From Blautia glucerasea (GTDB taxonomy: Bacteria > Bacillota > Clostridia > Lachnospirales > Lachnospiraceae): a DNA stretch of 64,000 nucleotides. The stretch covers positions 248,001-312,000 of the forward strand of contig NZ_JAJBMO010000001.1 in assembly GCF_020537505.1 (NCBI RefSeq), read 5' to 3'. Below the pieces are notes generated by a model that did no database searches, was not told the DNA's origin, and was given only the letters and a program-made list of their open reading frames with translations. Made by a program: the position numbers and the translations under genes. Positions 1-8,639 of the stretch are shown piece by piece. Position 1 is the stretch's first letter; each line of letters starts with the position of its first letter.

Positions 1-370
1 CAGTATCGACAGCATCTACAATATAGTCATATTCCTCGAATGGGAAATCATCTGCATTTTCTGGCAAAAAAAAGCATTTATGTGTTTCCACCTTCACGTC
101 CGGATTGATTTCCAGCATACGCTCTTTCATCACATCGGTCTTATATTTTCCCACTGTTTTTCGGGTTGCAATGATCTGTCGGTTCAGATTGGTAAGGCAG
201 ACCTTGTCATCATCGATCAGGTCAAAAGCACCTACCCCGCTTCGCACCAGGGCCTCACACACATATCCGCCAACACCGCCAATTCCAAATACTGCTACTC
301 TGGCACCGGCAAGCTTCTTCATCCCCTCTTCTCCAAGAAGGAGCTGGGTTCTTGAAAACTGATTTAACAT
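1..370 (-). CDS. tcdA: tRNA threonylcarbamoyladenosine dehydratase, N-terminal part (cut by window edge)
   Basis: ATP-dependent E1-like enzyme that cyclises t6A37 of tRNA to ct6A. Reading leftwards from the ATG at 370 the protein begins MLNQFSRTQLLLGEEGM and has the ThiF/HesA nucleotide-binding loop GIGGVGGYVCEALVRSG, then DLIDDDKVCLTNLNRQI, which matches the adenylation region of the CsdL/TcdA family. About 123 codons are visible and the C-terminal half lies outside the window. A GAGGAG ribosome site sits about 10 nt before the ATG. It lies downstream of the pheST terminator in the same direction. MoeB/ThiF are the alternatives, but the QFSRTQLLLG opening favours TcdA. Confidence 0.85.
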   Translation of the reverse strand, partial: MLNQFSRTQLLLGEEGMKKLAGARVAVFGIGGVGGYVCEALVRSGVGAFDLIDDDKVCLTNLNRQIIATRKTVGKYKTDVMKERMLEINPDVKVETHKCFFLPENADDFPFEEYDYIVDAVDT

Positions 371-471
371 AAAATTTTCTCTCCTCAATCAGAGACAGTC
401 AACAGATTTTCAGATCATATGATATCTACATACACAGCCTGTCCAAACTGCCGCCTGTTCTATTTTCACAT

Positions 472-507
472 AAAAAGCCCGGGAAGTTTATCCGTCCCAG
501 GCTTTTT
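472..507 (-). terminator. Rho-independent terminator after pheT
   Basis: Inverted repeat AAAAAGCCCGGGA (472-484) and TCCCAGGCTTTTT (495-507) with one mismatch and a 10-nt loop. A-runs and T-runs on the two sides make it usable from either strand. It separates pheT from tcdA. Confidence 0.8.
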
Positions 508-531
508 CAACATTTATTTAATTTTGAATGC

Positions 532-2946
532 CTATCGAATATCCGCACCAAGCTTAAATTTCAGATTTCCAAGGATCTTCTTTACGAATCTCTCAATATC
601 CTTCGGCTCAAGAGCCTTGTCATCCGGTATGAAGGAAATCTTGAATGCCATACTCTTCTTTCCTTTGCCCAGCTGCTCGCTGCGGTAGATATCGAAGAGC
701 TCTACGTCACCTACCTGCTTGCACGCCTTCTTGATCTCGTTGGTCAGGCTGCCGCAGCTTACCTTCTCATCAACAACCACAGCAAGATCACGGGTCACAA
801 TATCGTACTCGGAAATCGGTTTATAGCGCAGACCTTCCGGCATGTGTGCGGAAAGTGCTGCAAAGTCAACCTCACCAAGATAGATCTGGTTATTTGCCTT
901 GCTGTCTTTCGGAAGCTTTAACTCACCAGCGATGCTGTTTGCAAGCTTACCGAAGGAACCTACACGCTCGCCGTCGCAGACCACATATGCAGAAATTCCC
1001 GGATGGAGATACGGAACATCTTCTGCTCTCTCATAATCGAAGCTTACACCAAAGGAAGCTGCAAGTTCTTCCATGGTTCCCTTCAGTGTGAAGAAATCCT
1101 CTCCCTCGCCAAAGGCTGCAAAGCCAACATGTGGGATCTCATTCGGGAGCTCTGTAAGCGGGAGTGCCTTCGGATAATATACGTTTGCATACTCAAAGAA
1201 ACGTCCTGCTGTGTTGCCTTTCTTCACGTTCTCAACAACGGTATTTAACATGGACGGAGCCAGTGTTGTACGCATGATAGAAAGATTTGTGGTGATCGGG
1301 TTTAACAGACGGATCACGTTACGCTCTTTTGCATCCTCTGCAATATGGAGGGCGTCAAGGTCAGCATCGGAATAGAATGCAAGTGTAGAAACCTCAAAAT
1401 ATCCCTGGGATACCATCACCTGTTTTAATTTTGTTCTTCTCTTCTGTGTTGGGTTTAATCCACCGTTTGTAACTGCCGAATTCTTTAAGAAGGTAGGAAC
1501 AATGTGCTCGTAGCCATACTCGCGGATCACTTCCTCAGCAAGATCCGGCTCTCCTACTTCGATGTCTTCACGGTAACGCGGTGCTGTAACTGTAAGAACA
1601 TCGCCATCACGCTCCACTTCGAAGCAAAGTCTGCGGAGAATGTCAAGAACGTTCTCTGCTGGAACCTCGATACCGAGGATCTTGTTAATTCCACTAAGTG
1701 TTGCAGTAAATTTCTTTCCTTCTCGTGGTGCACCTGCGCTCACATCAAATGCACTTGCTGTGATTTCACCGCATCCAAGCTCTTCGATCAAATGAAGGGC
1801 ACGCGCCATACCAATTTCTACCGTGTACTCCGCGATACCTTTCTCATAATGGCTGGACGCATCTGTATTCTGTCCCAGACTTCTTGCAGTCTTACGGATG
1901 TTATCACGCATGAATTTCGCAGACTCGAAAAGAAGCTGTGTTGTGTTCTCTGTGATCTCGCTGTTCATGCCTCCCATAATACCAGCAAGGGCTACAGGCT
2001 TGCTGCCATCACAGATTACAAGGTTATTCTCGTTTAATTTAAACTCTTTTCCGTCAAGAGTCTGGATCATCTCCTCATTCTTTGCGCGGCGGACAATGAT
2101 CTGGGAGCTCTCTAAGGTACTCATATCAAACGCATGCATCGGCTGTCCGATCTCCAGCATAACATAGTTTGTGATATCGACCACGCTGCTGATGCTTCGA
2201 AGTCCGCAAAGAGCCAACTGACGGCGCATCCATCTCGGGGACTGGCCCGGAGTGATGTTTCTGACGCCATGGCCTAAGTAACGCGGGCAGAGATCCTGTG
2301 CCTCTACTTTGATATCAAGGTTTTCATATTTATAATCGCTCTGTTTGTAATCGAGAGCCGGCATCTTAAGCGGCTTGTCAAGAACAGCAGCAACCTCTCT
2401 TGCGATACCTAACACAGACTGGCAGTCCGCACGGTTTGCTGTTACAGAAATGTCGAAAATGTAATCGTCTAAGCCAACAACTTTTGCAATATCAGTTCCT
2501 GGAACGGTGTCTTTCGGAAGGTCTAAAAGGCCGTAAACTTCAGCACCTGGATACAGGTCATCGTTTAAGCCAAGTTCTTCGCCTGAGCAAAGCATACCGT
2601 TAGATTCAATGCCGCGCATAGGTTTTGCCTTGATCCTGATTCCTCCTGGAAGGGAAGAATTGTCAAGGGCTGCTGGTGTGTGCATGCCAGCGTATACGTT
2701 CGGCGCGCCTGTTACGATCTGGATATCGTTTCCGTACTCGCCGCAATCTACTTTACAGTTGAAAAGGTGTGTTCCTTCTACCGGTGTGCATTCTTTTACA
2801 ACCCCCACAACAACACGGTCGATCTCAGCGGAGAGGTCGATCAGTTCCTCTACCTCAAACCCACAGCTGAAAAGCTTATCGCTTAACTCCTGGGCTGTCA
2901 CATCAATGTCAACATATTCTTTCAGCCAACTAAATGGTACTTTCAT
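532..2946 (-). CDS. pheT: Phenylalanine-tRNA ligase beta subunit
   Basis: Beta chain of the cytoplasmic alpha2-beta2 phenylalanyl-tRNA synthetase; it carries editing and tRNA-binding modules. The 804-aa length is normal for the long bacterial form. Domains in order: N-terminal SWLKEYVDI, a tRNA-binding OB fold (about 40-150), the B3/B4 editing domain (about 210-390, with the GMLCSGEELGL segment just before it), B5, the catalytic-like core with RRTKLKQVMVSQGY, and a C-terminal FDX-ACB anticodon-binding domain (about 710-804, beginning KPISEYDIVTRDLAVVVD). The gene follows pheS by 18 nt and shares its T-box-controlled transcript. Confidence 0.97.
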   Translation of the reverse strand: MKVPFSWLKEYVDIDVTAQELSDKLFSCGFEVEELIDLSAEIDRVVVGVVKECTPVEGTHLFNCKVDCGEYGNDIQIVTGAPNVYAGMHTPAALDNSSLPGGIRIKAKPMRGIESNGMLCSGEELGLNDDLYPGAEVYGLLDLPKDTVPGTDIAKVVGLDDYIFDISVTANRADCQSVLGIAREVAAVLDKPLKMPALDYKQSDYKYENLDIKVEAQDLCPRYLGHGVRNITPGQSPRWMRRQLALCGLRSISSVVDITNYVMLEIGQPMHAFDMSTLESSQIIVRRAKNEEMIQTLDGKEFKLNENNLVICDGSKPVALAGIMGGMNSEITENTTQLLFESAKFMRDNIRKTARSLGQNTDASSHYEKGIAEYTVEIGMARALHLIEELGCGEITASAFDVSAGAPREGKKFTATLSGINKILGIEVPAENVLDILRRLCFEVERDGDVLTVTAPRYREDIEVGEPDLAEEVIREYGYEHIVPTFLKNSAVTNGGLNPTQKRRTKLKQVMVSQGYFEVSTLAFYSDADLDALHIAEDAKERNVIRLLNPITTNLSIMRTTLAPSMLNTVVENVKKGNTAGRFFEYANVYYPKALPLTELPNEIPHVGFAAFGEGEDFFTLKGTMEELAASFGVSFDYERAEDVPYLHPGISAYVVCDGERVGSFGKLANSIAGELKLPKDSKANNQIYLGEVDFAALSAHMPEGLRYKPISEYDIVTRDLAVVVDEKVSCGSLTNEIKKACKQVGDVELFDIYRSEQLGKGKKSMAFKISFIPDDKALEPKDIERFVKKILGNLKFKLGADIR

Positions 2947-2964
2947 GATCTTCTCCCTCCCTTA

Positions 2965-3987
2965 TTAGCCTTTAAACTGCTTCAGGAAACGAAGATCATT
3001 CTCATAAAGCAGGTTGATATTGTTAATACCGTATTTTAACATGGCGATACGCTCGATACCGATACCGAAAGCAAGACCAGAATACTCATTGGGATCAATG
3101 CCGCAGTTCTCCAGTACCTTATGGTGTACGATACCGCCGCCGAGAACCTCGATCCAGCCAGTATGTTTGCAGAGCGGGCAGCCTTTTCCGCCGCACTCGA
3201 AGCAGCTTACATCCACCTCAACACTTGGTTCTGTGAACGGGAAATAGCTTGGACGAAGACGTGTCTTAACATCGCTTCCAAAAATTGCCTGGACAAACTT
3301 TTCCAGCATACCCTGAAGGTCACAGAGTGTAATCTTCTTATCCACAACAAGACCTTCCATCTGATGGAACATCGGGGAATGTGTGGCATCACTGTCAGAA
3401 CGGAATACACGTCCCGGTGCCAGCATCTTAATTGGCGGATTCTTTGCATCCATAACACGGATCTGTCCCGGGCTTGTATGGGTACGAAGTAAGATATCCT
3501 CCGCTACATAAAAGGTATCCTGCATATCTCTTGCCGGATGGTTCTTTGCTACATTTAATCTTGTAAAATTGTGGTCGTCATCCTCGATCTCAGGGCCGTC
3601 AAAGATCTCAAAGCCCATTCCTGCGAAGACATCGATCATCTCGTTCTCTGTTACAGTAAGCGGATGAAGACCTCCTGCCGGACGCACCTTTGCAGGCATA
3701 GTGATATCGACCTGCTCACTCTTGTTGCGGGCTGCAAGCTCTAATTCATCCATCTTATTTTTCATTTCCTGGTAACGTGTTTCTACCTGATTCTTAAACT
3801 CGTTGATCGTCTTACCAACGTTCGGACGTTCCTCCTTCGGAACGCTTCCAAGACCTTTCATCAGGTTCGCAATACTGCCTTTCTTTCCAAGGAAGTTCTG
3901 CCAGAAATCACCAAGCTGTTCCTTGGACTCCACATGGCCGAGAGCAGCTTCCATCTGCTCTTTCAAAGCCTTGATCTTTTCTTCCAT
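2965..3987 (-). CDS. pheS: Phenylalanine-tRNA ligase alpha subunit
   Basis: Catalytic alpha chain of phenylalanyl-tRNA synthetase, 340 aa. Visible: an N-terminal coiled-coil region starting MEEKIKALKEQMEAALGHV, class II motif 2 region RVFRSDSDATHSPMFHQMEG, RPSYFPFTEPSVEVDVSC, and motif 3 GLAFGIGIERIAMLKYGI near the C-terminus. The start is the ATG at 3987 with an AGGTGG ribosome site. A longer open frame exists upstream, but it runs back through the T-box antiterminator and is not coding. Followed by pheT after 18 nt. Confidence 0.97.
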   Translation of the reverse strand: MEEKIKALKEQMEAALGHVESKEQLGDFWQNFLGKKGSIANLMKGLGSVPKEERPNVGKTINEFKNQVETRYQEMKNKMDELELAARNKSEQVDITMPAKVRPAGGLHPLTVTENEMIDVFAGMGFEIFDGPEIEDDDHNFTRLNVAKNHPARDMQDTFYVAEDILLRTHTSPGQIRVMDAKNPPIKMLAPGRVFRSDSDATHSPMFHQMEGLVVDKKITLCDLQGMLEKFVQAIFGSDVKTRLRPSYFPFTEPSVEVDVSCFECGGKGCPLCKHTGWIEVLGGGIVHHKVLENCGIDPNEYSGLAFGIGIERIAMLKYGINNINLLYENDLRFLKQFKG

Positions 3988-4043
3988 AGTCCACCTCATT
4001 CTTTCGGGTATCATTATATGTCTATCAGTATGGGAAAAGGGAT

Positions 4044-4289
4044 TAAAAAAAGCCCCATCCCAATTGGGACGAAGCTGACTCTCCGTGGTACCACCCAGAT
4101 TCCGCATAATTGCGGCACTCTAACGCCTATAACGGGACTCCCCGTCCTGCACTACTAGATTTCCTTTCGCACAGGCTGCTCAAGAGTGAATTTCCAAAAG
4201 ATTCCTTCGGAAGGCCTTTCAGCCGATGAACCTTCTCTCTGTTATACCAGATGTTCTTCTGTACTGTCTCTATCAATGCATTTTACATA
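4044..4289 (-). promoter_or_regulatory. T-box leader of pheST (phenylalanine-tRNA sensing)
   Basis: Transcriptional riboswitch that reads uncharged tRNA. Read on the minus strand, the conserved T-box UGGGUGGUACCACG lies at 4097-4084. It is followed by a terminator stem, AGCUUCGUCCC (4076-4066) pairing with GGGAUGGGGCU (4061-4051), then seven U. Upstream is a stem I region containing AGAGAAGG and GGAAAUUC. The UUC at 4190-4188 is a plausible Phe specifier codon, which agrees with the downstream gene. The exact leader fold was not computed. Confidence 0.93.
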
Positions 4290-4296
4290 TTGGTGA

Positions 4297-4325
4297 ATGA
4301 TAGCACAAACTGCCGGATTTGTCAA
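4297..4325 (-). promoter_or_regulatory. Strong vegetative promoter of pheST
   Basis: Minus-strand -35 TTGACA (4325-4320), 17-nt spacer, -10 TATCAT (4302-4297). It lies just before the T-box leader, with an expected start near 4290. Confidence 0.85.
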
Positions 4326-4527
4326 GTCTGTGGTGGGCAGGGGAGGAAGGCCGCTCTGATTGATGAAGAGTTTGCAGATGAGATGCTCCGGGGGTGGAAA
4401 CTTTGTACCTGCCATTTTCCTGGAAGTCTTTGAAGAAGCAACTAACGGACGCCATGGAAATGGTGTTTACCAGAAAGTGCAAAAAAATATTTGCTACTGC
4501 AACAGCTCAGACGGCTCTTCTCCCTGT

Positions 4528-5595
4528 TTATACCCGCTTATAAATAATTGGTTCATCATATCCAAAAGTTCTCTTTCCATTAACCTCCATGCTTTCCGAT
4601 ACTTCCAGGCAGCTATCGGAAAACTTTTCCCAAAGCTTAAATATCATTACAGGAGAAAACTGGCTTGTACTACCTCCTTCCCAGATTCCATTCCTTTCAT
4701 GGTAAAGTGCCGGTGTAAACTTTTCAGATTTTTTCAGTTCAGTATAATCAACTTTCTTCATAGAATTATATGAAAATGTATTCTTATCTTCTCCTGCCGG
4801 AATTTCATATGAGGAAAGAAGAATTCCGTCCTCAGTTTCTGTAATAAGGAAAAGATGCGGTGATGCATGACGTTTTCCATTGGTTTCATAATAACTTTCT
4901 TCAACAACAAATTTGCCATTAAAGTCCTTAGGTATATTTTTTATTTTATCATTACATATGGTATTTACATGTTCTGCATAAGGATATATTTTTCCAGCCT
5001 TCTGCATCATATCAAACTGCTCCTTGTTATCAAAATGTCCTGTCATCATTCCTACAAAACGATTAAGTTTCAGGATTCGTTTTATATCATCCAGATTTTC
5101 AGCAAAATAGATTCCCTCTTGCCGCTCGTTGGAAGACAGTCCTTTTTCAACCATATGATTCAGAAGTGCTTTCAAATCATTGTAGTAACCATTCAGATTA
5201 TAGAGAATACATGGTGCATCCAGATGTTTCAAAGACACCTTCGACATTACTTCTGTAATTTCCTCCAATGTTCCAGTGCCACCTGGGAAGGCAATAAAGG
5301 CTTCCCCCAACTCAATCATTTTCTTTTTTCGCTCTGCCATATCCTTGGTCACGATTAGCTTGGTTAACCCGTCATGCTGAAATTCGTTTTCGATAAAAAA
5401 ATTTGGCTCTACACCTGTTACTTTGCCTCCAGCTTTCAAAACACTTTCCGCAATTGCACCCATCAGTCCAGATTTGGAGCCACCATAGATTAGTGCGTTT
5501 CCGCTGTTTCCAATCCATATTCCCAATTCCTCAACTGCATTTCGTAAGCATGGGTCATTTCCTTCGTTTGCACCAAGATAAACTGTAATATTCAT
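4528..5595 (-). CDS. LOG-family protein fused to a CpeT-like C-terminal domain
   Basis: A 355-aa protein in two parts. Residues 1 to about 178 form a LOG/TIGR00730 Rossmann domain: start MNITVYLGANEGND, phosphate loop YGGSKSGLMGAIAESV, and signature FPGGTGTLEE. This family cleaves cytokinin-type nucleoside monophosphates or related phosphoribosides. Residues about 183-355 have MMTGHFDNKEQF, EESYYETNGKRH and HLFLITETEDG, which resemble CpeT/CpcT-type lyases (GxFxNxxQ, then an E-rich strand and a PHLF-type strand). That second assignment is inference. It stands alone after the pheST promoter and its substrate is unknown. Confidence 0.75.
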   Translation of the reverse strand: MNITVYLGANEGNDPCLRNAVEELGIWIGNSGNALIYGGSKSGLMGAIAESVLKAGGKVTGVEPNFFIENEFQHDGLTKLIVTKDMAERKKKMIELGEAFIAFPGGTGTLEEITEVMSKVSLKHLDAPCILYNLNGYYNDLKALLNHMVEKGLSSNERQEGIYFAENLDDIKRILKLNRFVGMMTGHFDNKEQFDMMQKAGKIYPYAEHVNTICNDKIKNIPKDFNGKFVVEESYYETNGKRHASPHLFLITETEDGILLSSYEIPAGEDKNTFSYNSMKKVDYTELKKSEKFTPALYHERNGIWEGGSTSQFSPVMIFKLWEKFSDSCLEVSESMEVNGKRTFGYDEPIIYKRV

Positions 5596-5873
5596 AAAAA
5601 AATTTCCTCCACAACTCCCGATTGAACAAAATCGCTGCGCGATGGCCTGCCAAGGCTGTGGCGCAGTTTTATTTTTATTAAAATAACAGTGGAGTTACTT
5701 TCCATAATCCGTTATTGTTAAGTTACCACACGAAACAACTGAACTAAGAAAGCTCCACTGCCTATGATAAGAATAACATTTTCCAGTCTTTTCCGCAATC
5801 GGAATTATGACGCTAATGCACCTCCGAATAGGTAGATGTAATTATTAACACTACTTATTCTGGAGGTTTTATT

Positions 5874-6062
5874 ATGTATCTATCCGCAATGAAGCGGAAA
5901 AACGTAACCTGCGTGAAAGAACTATTCAACTGTATTGCTCTGATGTCAGCTACTTCCTTCGTTGGATTGGAAAAAATGTTTCTGATCTTACACTTGACGA
6001 TGCAGAAAGTTTTCTTACTGCCAAACGTCTGGAAGGAAGGTCTCCTGAAGCTCACAATCACT
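5874..6062 (+). pseudogene. Tyrosine integrase N-terminal fragment, frameshifted
   Basis: A TGGAGG ribosome site and ATG (5874) lead into the wrong frame. The frame starting at 5876 encodes a typical SAM-like integrase core-binding domain: RERTIQLYCSDVSYFLRWIG, then DLTLDDAESFLTAKRLEG and an EAHNH end. Homology stops there and no catalytic domain follows, so this is a frameshifted, 3'-truncated remnant of a mobile element. Bases 5596-5870 before it hold no other recognisable feature. Confidence 0.65.
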
Positions 6063-6225
6063 TGTCTTTTTCAATTAGCGATTCCAAAATATCTGATGTT
6101 GACATAGTTGTCCTCCTTATCCTTAATATTTGCTTTTGTGCTTAAATTATATTGTATTTAAGCGTAAAAATAAATATGCCCTTTAGCTTGCAGAAGTAAA
6201 AGATAACGCAGCCGAATAATTTCAC

Positions 6226-6440
6226 CAAAAAGCGACAGTCTGATTTACATTTTGTATTTCAGGAACCTGCCGGAAAACCACATTGAATAGAAATTGATTG
6301 TAAATTGACACAAACAATTTAAAAATATCCGCATTTTCTTAAATCGAATATATGTTCGTGCTATTTGAAGATTTTATGGATGATCCAGCAAATCAGGATT
6401 TTTCAATGGATAACGGTCTGGTTTGCCGCTGGATGACTGC
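6226..6440 (+). pseudogene. Scar of a second copy of the STAND NTPase locus
   Basis: This stretch matches, in order, three blocks near 15.92-16.46 kb: the hairpin region AGCGACAGTCTGATTTACAT, the upstream block with AAATTGA and CGAATATATGTTCGTG, and the start of the NTPase gene. Translated, the last block reads FEDFMDDPANQDF then DNGLVCRWMT, against FEDFLDSPENKEF then DNGLVCRWMT in the intact gene. The 44-aa gene and the true start region are missing, so it is a deletion derivative that cannot be functional. The rest of 6063-6523 has nothing else I recognise. Confidence 0.75.
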
Positions 6441-6523
6441 AGTTATTATTTTATAAATAACATTCTTGTGGCATGTCATTAGAGTTTCTACACTTCAAGT
6501 AGATACAATGTTATAAATCATAT

Positions 6524-6694
6524 CTAAATATTCTGATTCTCTTTTATTGTATAACCACATTGATCACAAACACTGTCTCCAACCGTTTTCCCGTCCCGAA
6601 CAAACACTTCTATATCAGCACCGCATTTTGGGCACTTAATTTCTACGATTGAAATCATATTTCGTGCATCCTGACATCCTGAAAAAAAACTCAT
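6524..6694 (-). CDS. Small zinc-ribbon protein
   Basis: A 56-aa protein starting at the ATG at 6694, which overlaps the stop of the eroded ATPase upstream (ATGA) and has a CAGGTG ribosome site. The core is IKCPKCGADIEV, about 15 residues, then CDQCGYTIKENQ: two CxxC knuckles of a rubredoxin-like zinc ribbon. No catalytic domain. It sits at the end of a CooC-like ATPase cluster, so a role with that metal or corrinoid maturation system is likely but unproven. Confidence 0.6.
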   Translation of the reverse strand: MSFFSGCQDARNMISIVEIKCPKCGADIEVFVRDGKTVGDSVCDQCGYTIKENQNI

Positions 6695-6880
6695 TTTTTC
6701 ACCTGCTCCCATACTTTTTTCATATAATCTATAACAATATCACCTACATATGCAATATCTTCTGCCGAAAAAGCCAGCGGAAAATTGTTGGAGAAAATAT
6801 TCTTTCAAGTAATATTCAAAGGATTTTCTTGTCAGATTAGTCTTTCCTACACCATCTTTTCCTGTTACGGCTATTTTCAT
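6691..6880 (-). pseudogene. CooC/MinD-type ATPase, internally deleted remnant
   Basis: From the ATG at 6880 the frame gives MKIAVTGKDGVGKTNLTRK, a P-loop in family position, then about 25 residues and an early stop. A different frame then gives AEDIAYVGDIVIDYMKKVW up to the TGA at 6693-6691, which looks like the genuine C-terminus. So only the two ends of an approximately 250-aa ATPase remain, joined by a deletion and frameshift. It follows two further CooC-like genes. Confidence 0.7.
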
Positions 6881-6900
6881 TTCTTATTACTTTCTCTCAT

Positions 6901-7677
6901 TTATTGTTTCAAAATTTTCCTCGCAAGCGTATGAATTTCCGGAATTTCCATCATTAGTTCATTTCCAAGCAGTCCCTTTCTTGCAATTTCTGTATCTTCT
7001 GAAATAACTGCCAGTACCTTACTCTGATCGTCAATGGACTCCAACATTGTTGGTAAAATCTGTCCGTTCACTTTATTTAACACAAAAAATACAGTTTTTC
7101 CAATGCTTTCCCCAAGCTGTTGGATTTTTTTCGTCAGCTTCAATGATTCAAAAGAAGGATCTACGATCATTAAGATCAAATCTACACTATTATCTACGCC
7201 ACGTCCAAAATGCTCTACACCAGCTTCCATATCCAGCAATACAATTTCATTATTTCCTACCATCAGATGTTTGATAAATTGCTTTAAAATACTATTCATC
7301 GTGCAGGCACAGCCTTCATTTGCCTGGTGTATTTTTCCGCTTGAAATAAGCATCACACCATTGTTTCGTGAAATATATTCTTCAGGTATCTCATTCAATG
7401 TAAATGGTTCCGATTTGAACTTTTTTGCAAATGCAGACAACTTCACAGTATCAAAAATCTCACCTGCCATCATTGTTTTAAAAGCTTTCTCCTTACCGCC
7501 AAAATACTCTGTAAAGTCTCTTGGAAGTTTTACTCCCAGTTGGCGATGCAGCCCATAATTTGATTCATCAGAATCAGCTACAAGGACAGTCTTTCCCATT
7601 CGTTCAAATTCTTTGGCAAGCAGTGCTGATACTGTACTTTTTCCACAGCCACCTTTTCCACATACTGTAATCTTCAT
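6901..7677 (-). CDS. CooC-like nickel/corrinoid-protein maturation ATPase
   Basis: 258-aa P-loop ATPase of the SIMIBI MinD/CooC group. Walker A is GKGGCGKST at the N-terminus and Walker B is LLDMEAGVEHFGRG. Between them a C-A-C pair (about residues 122-124, in NEGCACTMN) matches the CxC metal site of CooC. Such proteins insert nickel into CO dehydrogenase or reactivate corrinoid enzymes; the client is not in the window. The start is the ATG at 7677 with GGAGG 9 nt upstream, rather than the longer frame beginning further back. It is 17 nt downstream of the disrupted paralogue. Confidence 0.85.
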   Translation of the reverse strand: MKITVCGKGGCGKSTVSALLAKEFERMGKTVLVADSDESNYGLHRQLGVKLPRDFTEYFGGKEKAFKTMMAGEIFDTVKLSAFAKKFKSEPFTLNEIPEEYISRNNGVMLISSGKIHQANEGCACTMNSILKQFIKHLMVGNNEIVLLDMEAGVEHFGRGVDNSVDLILMIVDPSFESLKLTKKIQQLGESIGKTVFFVLNKVNGQILPTMLESIDDQSKVLAVISEDTEIARKGLLGNELMMEIPEIHTLARKILKQ

Positions 7678-7694
7678 GCCTTCAATCCTCCAAC

Positions 7695-8465
7695 TCACAA
7701 TCCTAACTTCTTTACAATTTCTCCCAGTGCACTTCTTACAGGAGAATCTTTCGGAAGCTGTATAATTGGCTTTCCATCGCAGTCATACTGATAAACCTGA
7801 TTATCATGAGGCACCACACCCAGCAGCTCCAGTCCCTGATTTCGGATTTCTTCCAGAGTTCCGGCATCCAGTTTTCCATCTGGAACACGATTCACGATTA
7901 ATCCAGTTTTCTGTGGTTTAAAGTTTAATTCATTCATCAGCTTTGCAATACGTCCGGCTGCCTGAACACCTCTTCTGGAATAGTCACTTACAAGAATCGC
8001 AACTTCCATCATTGGCAGGATTCCCCTGCTGATATGTTCCATGCCTGCTTAGTTATCAACTACAATATATGGATAATGGCTTTGCAGTTTCTGAACCTGG
8101 GTCTGTACAAGACCATTTACAAAGCAATAACAGCCCTGTCCCTGGGTTCGTCCCATTACCATCAGATCATAATCATCTTCTTCCGCAATCGCATCAGAAA
8201 GACGCATTTCCAGATATGCCTGCTTCGTCATACCGGATGGGATCTGATATCGTGGGTCTACGCCTGCCCGCTCAATTTCTTCTCTCAGCTCTCCAAGTGT
8301 GATCTCCGGCTCCACACCAAGCACTTCATTTAAATTGGCATTCGCATCTGCATCCACGGCCAGAACCGGACATTTCCCACTTTCACACAAATACTGGATC
8401 AATAATCCACAAAGTGTAGTTTTTCCTACGCCGCCTTTTCCTGATACTGCAATTACATGTCCCAT
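7695..8465 (-). pseudogene. CooC-like ATPase interrupted by an in-frame TAA
   Basis: A 257-codon CooC-like frame with Walker A SGKGGVGKTT, a C-Y-C pair (GCYCFVNGLV) and the C-terminal half intact. It is stopped by TAA at 8051-8049 between VVDN and AGMEHISRG. The family sequence there is DNEAGMEH, so a single GAA-to-TAA change falls in the Walker B motif. The ATG at 8465 has an AGGAGG site. The downstream half has an internal ATG but lacks the P-loop, so neither part should work as an ATPase. Recent loss or a base-call error are both possible. Confidence 0.8.
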
Positions 8466-8496
8466 GTTTTTTCCTCCTGAAATTCTGAACAATCTG

Positions 8497-8535
8497 TTGA
8501 CTTTTTCTTTAAGCCTCATTATAGTTGTCACTATA
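8497..8535. promoter_or_regulatory. Overlapping divergent promoters with a palindromic operator
   Basis: Plus strand: TTGACT (8497-8502), 17 nt, TATAGT (8520-8525), driving the TetR gene. Minus strand: TTGTAA, 16 nt, TATAAT, driving the ATPase cluster. The perfect palindrome TATAGT-TGTC-ACTATA (8520-8535) overlaps both -10 regions and is the natural binding site for the adjacent TetR-type regulator. A near copy lies at 10095-10133. Confidence 0.7.
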
Positions 8536-8573
8536 TAAATTACAATAATCAATCTATGAAATCTGTTCTGTTC

Positions 8574-8599
8574 CTCAACACATCCCAAAAACTGTTGAG
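8574..8599. repeat. Inverted repeat CTCAACA...TGTTGAG before the TetR gene
   Basis: CTCAACA (8574-8580) and TGTTGAG (8593-8599) lie in the 5' leader of the TetR gene. The same element, longer and perfect, lies at 10170-10200. It could be an operator or an RNA hairpin. Confidence 0.55.
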
Positions 8600-8639
8600 A
8601 AATGATACATTGTAAAGCATACATTCAATGGAGGACATT

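Noticed and set aside
1504-2037. 177-codon plus-strand open frame inside pheT
   Set aside because: Antisense shadow of a highly conserved gene, no ribosome site, cysteine-rich composition typical of reverse reading.
3988-4107. A 40-residue N-terminal extension of pheS
   Set aside because: It is translated T-box and terminator sequence; the start at 3987 has the ribosome site.
5630-5680. Hairpin-like GCGCAG repeat near 5.65 kb
   Set aside because: Arms match only in part and no T-run follows; I cannot support a terminator.
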